Origin: Pigoraptor vietnamica
Taxonomy: Eukaryota; Opisthokonta; Filasterea
Length of the DNA stretch: 64,000 bases
NCBI GenBank assembly: GCA_943704525.1
Contig: CALSCQ010001242.1
Coordinates: 1-64,000, forward strand
Direction: 5' to 3'
The notes beneath the pieces are model-generated. The model searched no databases, was not told the origin of the DNA, and saw only the letters and a list, made by a program, of their open reading frames with translations. Below, piece by piece: positions 1-9,414 of this stretch; positions within the stretch are counted from its first letter, which is position 1, and every line of letters begins with the position of its first letter. The translations under genes were made by a program, and so were the position numbers.

Positions 1-33
<33 letters not shown>
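1..33. other. Poly-G run at contig start
   Basis: The window opens with 33 consecutive G, unlike anything else in it, placed directly at the edge and inside an OGG1 intron. I read it as a sequencing or assembly end artefact and not as biology. Confidence 0.6.
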
Positions 34-34
<1 letters not shown>

Positions 35-79
35 GGGGTATGGGTGCCGCTGCGTACTTACGCATGATTGTGCGCGCAG

Positions 80-945
80 GTCGAGCGCCTGTGCACGCGG
101 TACGGCACTCCTGTTCACGTGGGCATCAAGACCGAAGAACAGTCGCCGTCGTCGCCCTCCGTTGCGTATCACGCGTTTCCTTCCCCCGAGGCGCTGGCGG
201 ACCCGTCGGTGGAGGGCGAGTTGCGTGCGCTAGGGTTTGGCTATCGCGCGCGGTTCATCCAGCAGAGTGCGGCGGCTGTTGTCGCGAAGGGAGGCTCGCG
301 TTACCTGGAGTCCCTGCGTGGGGTGCCGTATGACGAGGCACACGCCGCGCTGGTGGAACTGCCGGGCGTTGGCGCAAAAGTGGCGGACTGTGTGTGTCTC
401 ATGTCGCTGGACAAGCACGGCGCCGTGCCGGTCGACACGCACCTGTGGTGGGTGTTTGCGTCAGGGAGTGTGAGAGAGAATATATGGTGTGTGGGTGTGG
501 GTGTGCGTGTTCGTGTGCATGTGTGTGTGCGTGTGTGCGGGTGCGGGTGCATGTGTGTGTGCGGGGGGGCGCGCGTGCGCGTGCGCGTCCATGTGCGTGT
601 GCGTGTGCATGTGTGTGTGTGTGTGTGCGTGCGTGTGTGTGTGTGTGTGTGTGTGTGCGTGCGTGCGTGTGTGTGTGTGTGTGTGTGTGCGTGTGTGTGT
701 GTGTGTGTGTGCGTGCGTGCGTGTGTGTGCGCGAGGGAATGCGGAGGGAAAAGGGATGGCTGTCTGTCTATGTGGTCCATCATCTGAACGGTCGCACCCT
801 TCCTCATCCCCAGGCAGATTGCTGCACGTGACTACCTGCCGCACCTGGCGACAAAAACGCTCACCGACCGCGTGTACCGCGAAATCGGCGACCACTTTCG
901 AAAGATGTTCGGAGAGTACGCGGGATGGGCGCACTCGGTGGGTAG

Positions 946-976
<31 letters not shown>

Positions 977-1550
977 GCACATATGCACACACACACACAC
1001 ACACACAGACACACACACATGCACGCACACGCAAACACGCACACACACACACGCACGCACGCACGCACGCACTTGTGCGCCTTTTGCCTGCGAGAGTCCT
1101 GACTTTGCTTATTCACGCATCTGCGCATGTAAGCTGTCAATTGCTTAGCTGTAATGGGTGAGATTTCGGGCACACGTACTCGGCCGTTTATCTTTCCTCT
1201 GTCTACGCGCCTCACAGGTGCTCTTCAGCGGCGATCTCAAGCGCTTTGAGGCCCGTGTGACGGACGAGCGCGGCGCCCTTGTCACAACCAAAGTCCTCTC
1301 CCCAAAACGCCCCAGAAAGAAGACTACATCGCCCGTCGAAGCCTCACCCGCGCCGCGTAAGCGCAAGCTGGACGCGGATGAACCGGCACCCACCACGAAT
1401 GTCGTCGCCGCGGCCGGTGCTTCCGACAGCGCCGCTGCACCCGCCAAGCGCACCAAGCGCCCCCCTCGCAACCCCAAGCAGAACCCCGTCTCCGCCTTCG
1501 CAACGCCCGGGCGTCGTTCGGCGCGACTGAACGGGGCGAAGCGACAGTGA
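80..1550 (+). CDS. OGG1: 8-oxoguanine DNA glycosylase/AP lyase, 3' part
   Basis: Base-excision repair enzyme that removes 8-oxoguanine opposite C and nicks the abasic site. Three exons are visible: 80-447, 814-937 and 1218-1550, with phases that agree at both junctions; the first begins after a CAG acceptor. The start codon and N-terminal domain (roughly the first 150 residues of the human enzyme) lie off the left edge. The HhH-GPD core is intact: [11 protein letters not shown] holds the Schiff-base lysine, and AVPVDTHLW holds the catalytic aspartate, with the Trp codon split by intron 1. The conserved end [19 protein letters not shown] follows. The last ~100 residues are a Lys/Arg/Pro/Ala-rich tail with KRPRKK- and RKRK-type stretches, plausible nuclear localisation signals. 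Both introns are filled with TG or CA tracts. The stop is 20 bp from the COA7 stop on the other strand. Confidence 0.95.
482..733. repeat. TG/CG-rich microsatellite in OGG1 intron 1
   Basis: About 250 bp of mostly alternating purine-pyrimidine (TG and CG steps), starting some 30 bp after the GTGGGT donor. It creates many spurious Cys/Val frames that are not genes. Such tracts can adopt Z-DNA, which is an inference only. Confidence 0.9.
944..1075. repeat. CA-rich microsatellite in OGG1 intron 2
   Basis: About 130 bp of CA repeats with GCAC interruptions, directly after the GTGGGTAG donor of intron 2 and opposite in sense to the TG tract of intron 1. Confidence 0.9.
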
Positions 1551-1570
1551 AGCGGCTATGCCTGAATCGC

Positions 1571-2552
1571 TCACTTTGGCTTGAACGAGAACTCGCTTGT
1601 GCCCGCCTTCTGCGCCAATTCGGCCTTCTCGCGGAGGGTCGCCGCAAGCGCTTCGTCCTTGGGTACGCCGTCGCCCAGCGATGCCATGCGCGCGGCATTG
1701 ACGCACCCGTACACGTGGCCGAGGTCGCACGCGCGCACGCTGCACTTGAACGCCAGCGCGCGGTCCTTGTACGGCGCGGGCGCGTCGCCACCCGCCGTCT
1801 CCGGGTTCGCTCCGCTGTCGCCCATGAGATGCAACGCACCCAAGTTGAAGCACGCGTTGGGGAAGTTGAGATCGCAGGCCTTGCGCAGCAGACGCACGGC
1901 GCGCTCAAAGTCGCGCGGGACGCCCCCAGTGGCGCGCCAGTGCATGAGGCCGAGGTTGTTGCACGCCCCCGCGCTGTTCTTGGCGCACGCGCGCTCGTAG
2001 TACTCGGCGCCCTTCTGCGGATCCTGCGGAACTCCTGCGCCCGGACGGGGAAGCTGTCATTGTTATGCGTTCACTATAACGAAACCCGTTTTCAGTCTTC
2101 AAGGTGTGATCTCACACTGACTAGCACAAAAAGCGGGCCGCACCTTTCCCGACCAGGTGCAGGGTGCCGAGGTGAAAGCAGCTCTCCGGCATGTCCATGT
2201 TGTTGCACGACACGCCAAACGCCGCGGCGGCGCCCTCAAAGTCCTTGCGCACGGACTGCAAAAACTCGCCCAGCTGGTGGCAATCTGAAGCATGTGGCAC
2301 AGGCCCTATCAGCACACGAACGACGCCACGTGGGGCGAGAGGAAGAGAGATAATAGTGCAATACGCAGTCATGGAACGTGAACACCCATCAACTGGCGAG
2401 AAGAAAGAGAGAAGGCGCATATGTGGCACAAACAGCGTTTGGCAACGAAACGACGCACCCGTCGCCTTGCGCTGTTCGTGACATCCCGCCGTCAGAACCT
2501 CCTGCAGCTTCGCAAAGTACTCGTCCGTCGCGGTGTCTGTGGGCGTCTCCAT
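1571..2552 (-). CDS. COA7: Cytochrome c oxidase assembly factor 7 homologue (Sel1 repeats)
   Basis: Three exons on the minus strand: 2552-2483, 2284-2144 and 2034-1571, giving 224 residues (human about 231). Phases fit at both junctions. The protein is a row of Sel1/TPR-like repeats carrying regularly spaced cysteine pairs (C-x9-C type, e.g. CDLNFPNAC and CSVRACDLGHVYGC), the hallmark of COA7, a disulfide-stabilised mitochondrial intermembrane-space protein needed for complex IV assembly. The C-terminal block RACDLGHVYGCVNAARM followed by LGDGVPKDEA closely matches the human C-terminus as I recall it. There is no N-terminal presequence, as expected for an oxidatively folded import substrate. 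The start at 2552 is the only ATG in frame. It is head-to-head with a predicted mitochondrial protein. Confidence 0.9.
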
Positions 2553-2892
2553 GGTTGACGGGAGTGCACGCCCACGAGAGTCGCTATTCAAATCTGATTC
2601 ACAACACGAGCGGCCGTTCGCTGCTTTCAGTGCGTCAGCATCACCTTGACCGTGATGCAGCGGAGGGTGGGTGTTATCATGTCACCAGGGCGCACGTGCT
2701 GGCCCCTAATAGCCTGATGCCGTGTTGAGCGTCGCACAAAAAGCACATACCGGCACACAATACCAACCGTCAAACTGCCCTCTGCGCGTCGCCTGCTTCT
2801 TTGGAAGACTGTGAAGAACTCTTGTAACTATCCCGTTGTTTGTGCCAGCGCAAAAAAAAGACTTCAAACATCGAAAAAGGACGACATTAGCG
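2553..2892. promoter_or_regulatory. Shared promoter region, COA7 / DUF3592-like gene
   Basis: 340 bp between two divergent ATGs. I see no convincing TATA box or palindromic operator. It probably holds both promoters and 5'UTRs. Both flanking genes look mitochondrial, so co-regulation is possible but unproven. Confidence 0.5.
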
Positions 2893-4012
2893 ATGCATCT
2901 CTCACGCGCATGGCTCGCACGAGCGGCCGTGGCGCGCTTTCACACATCGGCCGGTCGTACTTTTGGCGGTGAGTGGATTTCAAACAAAAAAGCTGCTTCT
3001 CTGCGCGCCATGTTGCTGAAACTGTTTCCAATGGCAGGAAGGGCAAGCCTGCGTGCACAGCACGTTCTGCGCAAGTATGGGTCAGACAGCCGCGAGGCAG
3101 TGAACCGAGAATGGATGGCGGCGTCGTTGAGTTTCGCGGCGGCAAGTTCGTGCTTTGTAGTGATGTTTGGGGCGTCGGAGGACGTGTGGCGGGCGCTCTC
3201 GACGTTCTTTTGGAAGCCAGTGAAGGGGATGGTGGTACAGGTGCGTCGCATTATCACACGGGGCATCTTCGTTTCGTGATGGACACTTGAACTGCGTGAG
3301 AGTGAAGCGCCTTGAGGGTGGCTCATTTTGCTGTATGGTTCCGTTGCAGACGACGCTTCGTTTCGTGGAGGGCGATGCCGCGGATAAGTGGAATGCGATC
3401 AAGTGGCACGTGCGGCTCAGCGGGCTCGCGAGTGGCCGTGAGGACGGCCAACAACAAGCGCCTGTCGCTGGCACAAAGGACGCGCCAGTGCCCGCGCCGC
3501 TTGTGGAAATTGCGCCGCCGAATGCGAAGGGCGCGTGGGAGGGCCAGTGCTGGTGCGTGCTTGCGTGATCGCGTCCGTTGCGTCAGTTGGATTATGTTCG
3601 CTTCTAGTGACTGCACGATCGCCCACTCTGCGATATGTTCTATACGGTGCGTCTTGCTTCTCTTCTCAGGTTTGTGTACCCTCACCCGCAAACGGGCAAG
3701 CCGGTGTACTCAAACTACGTGTCGTTTGGGAAGACCACGACGGGGCCCCTCTCGCCCGACCGCGCCGTCGCACGCGAGCGTCTCGACAGCATTCTCCCCT
3801 TGCGATCAGGCATCACGGCACGTTACAACCCCGCCGACCCCTCCGAGGCCGTCCTGTTGCCTTACAAGTACTCGACGCACGTGGCAGTGGTCGGTCTCGC
3901 CACCCTCGCGATCGTCCCATGCTTTGCGTACGGCCTCTTCCGGCTGTCGACCGCGCGCATTATTGCGCGGAGTCTTTCCGCCAAGAAGTATGTTCCCAGC
4001 AAGCACTTGTGA
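2893..4012 (+). CDS. DUF3592-like mitochondrial membrane protein
   Basis: Exons 2893-3240, 3350-3552 and 3670-4012, 297 residues, phases consistent. The N-terminus (MHLSRAWLARAAVARFHTSA) is Arg/Ala-rich, free of acidic residues and amphipathic, a textbook mitochondrial presequence. Two hydrophobic segments are visible, near residues 75-95 and around THVAVVGLATLAIVPCFAYG close to the C-terminus. Between them the segment from FVYPHP to SGITARYNPADPSEAVLLP has the layout of DUF3592: a Tyr-rich strand, then G-x-V-x-x-Y-x-P-x-x-P-x-x-A-x-L. The function of that family is unknown. The 3' end, including the stop codon, is part of a tandem duplication. Confidence 0.75.
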
Positions 4013-4118
4013 GGCGCTTTCTAAATCAAGTACTCTTTAACATATCGTCGAATTCAGCAAGCACTTGTGAGGGGGGGGACTGCTTCCTAATCCAGTACTA
4101 TAACGTATTCGTCGAATT
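3998..4118. repeat. Imperfect ~60-bp tandem duplication over the stop codon
   Basis: Copy 1 (3998-4055) contains the last five codons and the stop of the DUF3592-like gene. Copy 2 (4056-4118) lies in the 3' spacer. Both begin AGCAAGCACTTGTGAG and end in CGTCGAATT, with several substitutions and small indels between. The decoded reading stops in copy 1, so copy 2 is untranslated. Confidence 0.85.
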
Positions 4119-4168
4119 TTTTAAGAGTGGAAGGCGTTTAGCGTAAGTGCCAAGTGCGGAGGGGGCGA

Positions 4169-5108
4169 TTACAAATCGCGCCCAATACGCCTGCAGTACG
4201 CGGCCCATCCCGCCTCGCGATACCGACGCGCGTTCTCTCCGGCGTCGCCCTTCGCGTACACTCCACGGCCGACGATGATGACGTCGGAACCGCCCGCGAT
4301 CACGTCCTCGGGGGTGCGGTACTGCTGACCAAGGGAATCGCCGCTGTCGGCGAGACTGACGCCGGGCGTGCAGTGAAGCAGCTGGGGGCGGTCTCGCACA
4401 AGTTGCCGTCCGGTGATGAAGCCAATGACAAAGTCTGCATTGTGTGTTGTCGTTGAGCCTATTGTCAGTACGATCGGAGCTAGCAATCTCAGTGAAAAAT
4501 CGACCTGACGGAACACCCACCGGGGTACGACGCCGCCATGGCAATGGCCGCCTCCGTGTATGCGCCCTGCCCAATGAATAGAAGAGTATTAGAGACGGCA
4601 CAGCGCATTCAGTGGCAGGCCGTGCACGCACCGTTGCCAGCGAACCCTTTGAGCTCATCTCCGCCAGCAGCAGGAGACCGCGGCCCTTCGGCACGCCCAC
4701 TTCGCGCAGGCCCTCCACAATGCCGGGCCCAGGCACCACGTGCGCGTCGATGATGTGTGCCCAGTCGGCAATGCGATAGACGCCGTCGCGGTACTGCAGC
4801 TTGACCGTGTTCCCAATGTCCGCAAACTTGCGGTCCTCAAAAATCAGAAAGTCGTGCTTCTGCGCAAGCGCCGACAGATCGCGCGCAAGTCCCGCATCAA
4901 AGTCGTCGATGATGTCGATGTGCGTCTTGAGCATGCATATGTGCGGGCCAATCGCGTCCGAGATGGCGAGCAGCTCTTCCTTCTTGGTGACGTCGACGGC
5001 GACACACAAATTGCTGCGCTTCCGCGACATAACCTCAAACAGTGCGCGAGCGCAGGCATTGGTACAGAGCGCAGCGCGCTCTGCATATGACGGCTCTTTC
5101 GACGCCAT
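4169..5108 (-). CDS. URA3: Orotidine 5'-phosphate decarboxylase (stand-alone)
   Basis: Last step of de novo UMP synthesis. Exons 5108-4632, 4566-4521 and 4434-4169 give 262 residues, the length of fungal Ura3 (267). The catalytic charged array [13 protein letters not shown] (Asp-x-Lys-x-x-x-Asp) is complete. The neighbouring blocks [54 protein letters not shown] and [16 protein letters not shown] follow in family order. There is no orotate phosphoribosyltransferase domain before or after it, unlike the fused UMP synthase of animals, plants and many protists. The closest pattern is the fungal-type single-domain enzyme. It shares a divergent promoter region with STX17. Confidence 0.95.
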
Positions 5109-5512
5109 GGCTCACTCACTAACGCGTTTTCGTGAATACAACTTCGCAGTTTTTTGGAGCCGTCAATTTCCGAGTTGTGGTAACAGCACGTGCGAAGTAA
5201 CAATATTCTTCCGAGATGTCGTTAAAAACGGTGATACGTCATCACATTTCAGGGGTACCCCTGATCAGCCAGAACTGAATAATTGGTCCGTCGGCGATAA
5301 CTGGCCCGCCCAAAGCAGAAGAATAACTCGCACACAACTCACACTCAACCCAACTCAAGCGTGCGCTCAGCTGCTGCAGGAGCAATACTGCGCTCGTAAG
5401 GAGACAACAGCCTATCAGAGTGGTGTTTAGGAAGCTTCCTGTGGCGCTCCTCGACAGCCGCGTCTCCGTTCACACCATCGTTTCGTTTTTTTGAGAACAA
5501 TTTTTTAGTTCC
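5109..5512. promoter_or_regulatory. Shared promoter region, URA3 / STX17
   Basis: 404 bp between divergent ATGs. It contains an ACGCGT hexamer about 10 bp upstream of the URA3 start, a 12-bp perfect palindrome AGGGGTACCCCT (5251-5262) and T-runs just before the STX17 start. Any role for these is a guess. Confidence 0.5.
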
Positions 5513-7146
5513 ATGTCATTCGAGGACGTCGTAAGCGGGCGACGTCCGTTGCCCGGGGACGTCTCCATTGCCCCACCCGCGGGAATTCCGGGCGGTCCTC
5601 TGCCAGAGGAAAATGGTGGGTGTGCGCGAATTTCGTTGAGAGTGCGCAGGTACTGACGATGTGCGGATTTTGTACTAATTGATTACGCGTGCAGCGGACT
5701 TGGAGCCCCTTGAGCTGCTCAATGAGCGCTTCGACAGTTTGGTGCTTGCGCTGACGGCGCAGATGCGGAAAATGGAGAGCAGCTGCGCGCGATTGCTCAA
5801 ACTAGTGGGTGTCTGTGTCTACGCAGCACTCGGCTGTTGATGAAGACGGTTGGCTTCTTGTCATGCAACGAAGTCAATTTGTCTGTTTCTGACGGCGTCG
5901 CTCTTCGCAGTGTCAGCACGTGGGAAACTTGAGGAGCGAGGACGTGAGCGAGATTACGACGCACCTCGCGGCAGAGAAGAGACGCGCTTCCGCGTCGTCC
6001 ACAGAGATTCACGAGATGCTGTCGGAGCTGTCCGGCGTTGTTGCGCGCATGGCCGAGTGGGGCGACTTTGAGTCTGTGCATTATAAGATGCGCGAGCTCT
6101 ACCTTCAGTACGGACGCGTGGCGGAAATGTTCTCTCGGGCATGCAAGATGGTCAACACGATCATGATGGAGTGCAAGGGTGCGTGCGTGATTCGTGCGTG
6201 CTCAGCTTCTCTTTCTCCTCCGCCGGCCCTTCCTCTTGTCACTCGCTCCCATCTTCTTGTTTCTAAGTTGTTGCATTGTGCTTCTACAGGGTCGCCGGCC
6301 TTTGTTGAGCGGTCGGTTGTGACCGGGAGTGCTGCGCCAGCGGGCGAAGACGCGCGCACCCTTGAGGGCGGCGTTGGTGCGCCTGACACGCTCCGCCAAC
6401 GGCACGGGAGCACCCTTCGTCAGGAACAGCGGCAAGAACAGGTGCCGGTGGTCGTTGTGGACCGCCGTCGCGAGCGCGAAATGGAGCAGCTCGTCACTGA
6501 ACTGACCGAGTTGCACGGACTGTTCGCGGAGCTTGCCGGTCACGTGCAGGTGCGCGTCTTGCCGCATTTACTCTGCGTTGCTGAAGCCGCATCCATTGAC
6601 TGACGACACATGTCGTCGTGTGTTGCAGCGCGAGGCGGCGCAAGTCAACACGATCGAGGGCAATATCGCGGAGGCGCGTGACATGGTGGCAGCGGGCAAA
6701 GTGGACCTCAAGAAGGTAAACAGACAGACCAGAGATTTGTCTGACTGGCCATCCATTCCCATGGTGCGTTGTTTTGAATTTTAACTTCCAATGTGACAAG
6801 GCGTCGAGATATCAAGTGGGCGCATATCCGCTCGTCGGTGCCGTGCTCGGTGGGCTTGTGGCGGGCCCCGTGGGCGTCCTCGCCGGTCTGAAGGTGTGAA
6901 TGTGCTTTGGTCTGTGCGTCGTGCACGCGCTTGTCCCCAGGCTCTCTATGTCCTGACAAATTGTGACGCGACCGCCAGGGTGCTGCGGTGATCGGCGCGT
7001 GCATGGCGGGACTTGGTATTGGCGCGGGTGCCGGCGCTGGCATACGCACAATCGCACTGAAGAACGTCGATAGTGTTGAAGACGAGGCAGACGCCATCGC
7101 ACACCAGCGCGCGGTGGACGACATGGCGCAGGTGCTTAAGGACTGA
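5513..7146 (+). CDS. STX17: Syntaxin 17, autophagosomal Qa-SNARE
   Basis: Seven exons (5513-5615, 5695-5804, 5911-6178, 6290-6549, 6629-6715, 6801-6893, 6979-7146) encode 362 residues. The SNARE motif spans roughly residues 210-275, with heptads around MEQLVTELTELHGLFAELA and the zero-layer Gln in GHVQREAAQ. The diagnostic feature is the C-terminal double hydrophobic hairpin rich in glycine zippers: ASRYQVGAYPLVGAVLGG, GPVGVLAGLKGAAVIG, then GLGIGAGAGAG, followed by a charged tail. This hairpin is what sends STX17 to mature autophagosomes, ER contact sites and mitochondria, where it drives fusion with lysosomes. The N-terminal half is a predicted Habc-like helical bundle. Exons 6 and 7 each encode one limb of the hairpin. 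Confidence 0.93.
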
Positions 7147-7354
7147 TAGCAGTCTCGTGGCGTTGCGCGCGTATGTATGTCGTGTGCTGGCCCAAGGGCG
7201 CTGTGGAGGCTGTCTCCGGCCTAATTCGACGACAATTCGCAATGACAATTCGCCGTTTCATCCGATTAGTGTCGCGAATAATGCGGCAGAGATAGCAGTG
7301 TGGACTTCCAGAAAGAGAAACGCTCAGACACGTTCTGCTTGTTTAGTCGCGCGC

Positions 7355-8323
7355 TCAAGACAAAATGGCCGCAAGATAGTCCTTGACCTCCGCAGTTGAG
7401 AGCTGCCTGAAGCCGGCGCTCGTCGCAATGCCGAGCTCAATGTTGCTCTCGGTCATCTGGCCCTCGAAGCCCTCCTTCAGCGCGAGAATGGCCGTGTGCA
7501 CGGCGTCCTCAAGCTCAATGTCCTCGTTATACCTGTCGCAACAACGCACACATCAGCACGTGCACACACATGGCCCCTGTTTCTAATGCAATTACGGCAC
7601 ATTAGACATATGCTGCAACGCACAAGCAACACCGCACCTCTTCTCGAGGAACGTCTTGCCGTTCACCATGTTCTTGCCAATCGCCGACGCCTTCCACGCA
7701 AAGTACGAACCCGAGGGGTCGACCTGATAAAGAGACGGACCCTTGTCCGAGTCCCAACCGGCGACAAGGAGGGACACGCCAAACGGCCGCACGCCTCTGC
7801 AAGCGCACAGGCGAACAATACCGTGAGCCAACTCCAACACATGGGGCATCGGGGAGTCGTTGAATGGACACAAGCACCCACCCCGACTGAGTGTACTCCT
7901 GCATAACAGTGGCGATTTCACGCACGAGCTGCGACACGGGCATGTCCTCGCCGTACACCCGGAAGTACTGTTGTGCCAAGCGCCGCGCCTTGCGCACAAG
8001 CACGCGCGAATCAGGGCCCATGCCACTGTAAACGACGCCCGCCGTCTTCGTTATGTTCGCCACCTTGTTGAGCGACGACTCGTCGATCAAGACCGATGGC
8101 AACTTCTTCTCCGTCGCGATCACAACACCGTTGGTGGCTGCGCGTAATCAACATTAGCCTGTGTAGTGTGTACGAGAGCACATCTTCAAGCAGTGAAAAA
8201 TTACGCACCCTTGATGCCGATCGAAGTTGTGCCGCTAGTGACGGCCTGGAGAGCATATTCGATTTGGACGAGCTTGCCCGACGGGCTGAACGTCGTCAAA
8301 CTAAAGCCGTAGCGCTCAGTCAT
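7355..8323 (-). CDS. PSMA2: 20S proteasome subunit alpha2
   Basis: Exons 8323-8209, 8137-7882, 7796-7638 and 7532-7355 give 235 residues (human 234). The alpha-subunit signature is at the N-terminus ([20 protein letters not shown]). Subunit-specific blocks are [55 protein letters not shown] and the ending EVKDYLAAI. As expected for an alpha subunit there is no catalytic N-terminal threonine. The N-terminal segment contributes to the gate of the outer ring. All three introns are below about 110 bp. Confidence 0.97.
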
Positions 8324-8841
8324 TCTTGCGAGGGCGCAAGTGGCCCTAAGGCAGAGCTACCCGCGCACGCGCACCCCCTGCGAATCCCACGAAAGATGGA
8401 AGCAGCGCGCACCGAAAGACAACGGATATGGCGCTATGTGCTAGTGCTCTTGCGCAGAGTCCGAATGTGGAGCAGTGGGGCAGGTGCGTTTTGTGAAAAG
8501 AGAAACAGCTGGTAGGGACTGAACGAACAATCCTTCTCCATGGTCACGTGACAAATCGGCATAAATACCCTATAAATACACCACAAGACAATAAAAGACC
8601 TTATTAGGTGTAATTGGAAAATTGTACCCATTGTAGGAAATTAGTTGCGTTATCGAATGGGGGCTTACAAGCATCGCACCACTTCCTTCCTTATGTCTCG
8701 TTGGGGCATCTCTGCAAACGCAACGCCTTGAAGCGGCCCTTGAGCGCTAATTGCTTCGTAGTCTCTCTGTTTGCTCTGTTCGCGGCACGAGACACATGTA
8801 GCTGTTGCCACGAGGGCTGTCGCGCGCAAGCGCCACTTGCC
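8324..8841. promoter_or_regulatory. Shared promoter region, PSMA2 / MARCH6
   Basis: 518 bp between divergent ATGs. It contains the 10-bp perfect palindrome GTCACGTGAC (8543-8552, CACGTG E-box core), and 18 bp further the TATA-like TATAAATA (8571-8578), within an A/T-rich patch unusual for this DNA. Read on the minus strand the patch also gives TATTTATA, so it could serve either gene. Both neighbours act in ubiquitin-proteasome degradation. Confidence 0.5.
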
Positions 8842-9279
8842 ATGGACGACGAAGGTGACTGTCACTTTCAGTGCGTGCGTTGAAGATCATCATTTTGGGT
8901 CATTTGTGCCTTACTCATCAGCCCGTTCAACAGAGGATATTTGCCGCGTCTGTCGGCTGGAGGGATCCGACGACCACCCTCTCTTCCACCCGTGCCTCTG
9001 CACTGGGAGCATTCGCTATGTGCACCAGGACTGGTACGTTGATAACGCAAGCTTTGCTTGGATGCGATCTGACGTGTCTCATGCGTCGCAGTCTCTTGCA
9101 ATGGCTGCGCCACTCGCGACACAAGAACTGCGAGGTGTGCAAGCATCCCATTGCGTTCCGACCAGTGTATTCGGCGGCAATGCCGAGCAGGCTGGGGGCA
9201 ACAGAATTTGTCGCGGGAGTTATCAAGGTGAGGGTCTGATTGCGCCTTACAGGCCGCGTGTGCATATACGCGCGCGCGC

Positions 9280-9324
<45 letters not shown>

Positions 9325-9378
9325 GTGCTTTGAGTGTGAGCGTGTGTGCGCGTGCGCGTGTAAGTTTGTGGTTGTCTT

Positions 9379-9414
<36 letters not shown>

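Noticed and set aside
482-1075. Cys/Val- and His/Thr-rich ORFs
   Set aside because: They translate TG/CA microsatellites inside OGG1 introns in several frames at once. The same applies near 9300, 13250, 14400, 48720 and 53850.
5797-6081. Minus-strand ORF over STX17
   Set aside because: It is antisense to conserved STX17 exons with no recognisable motif.
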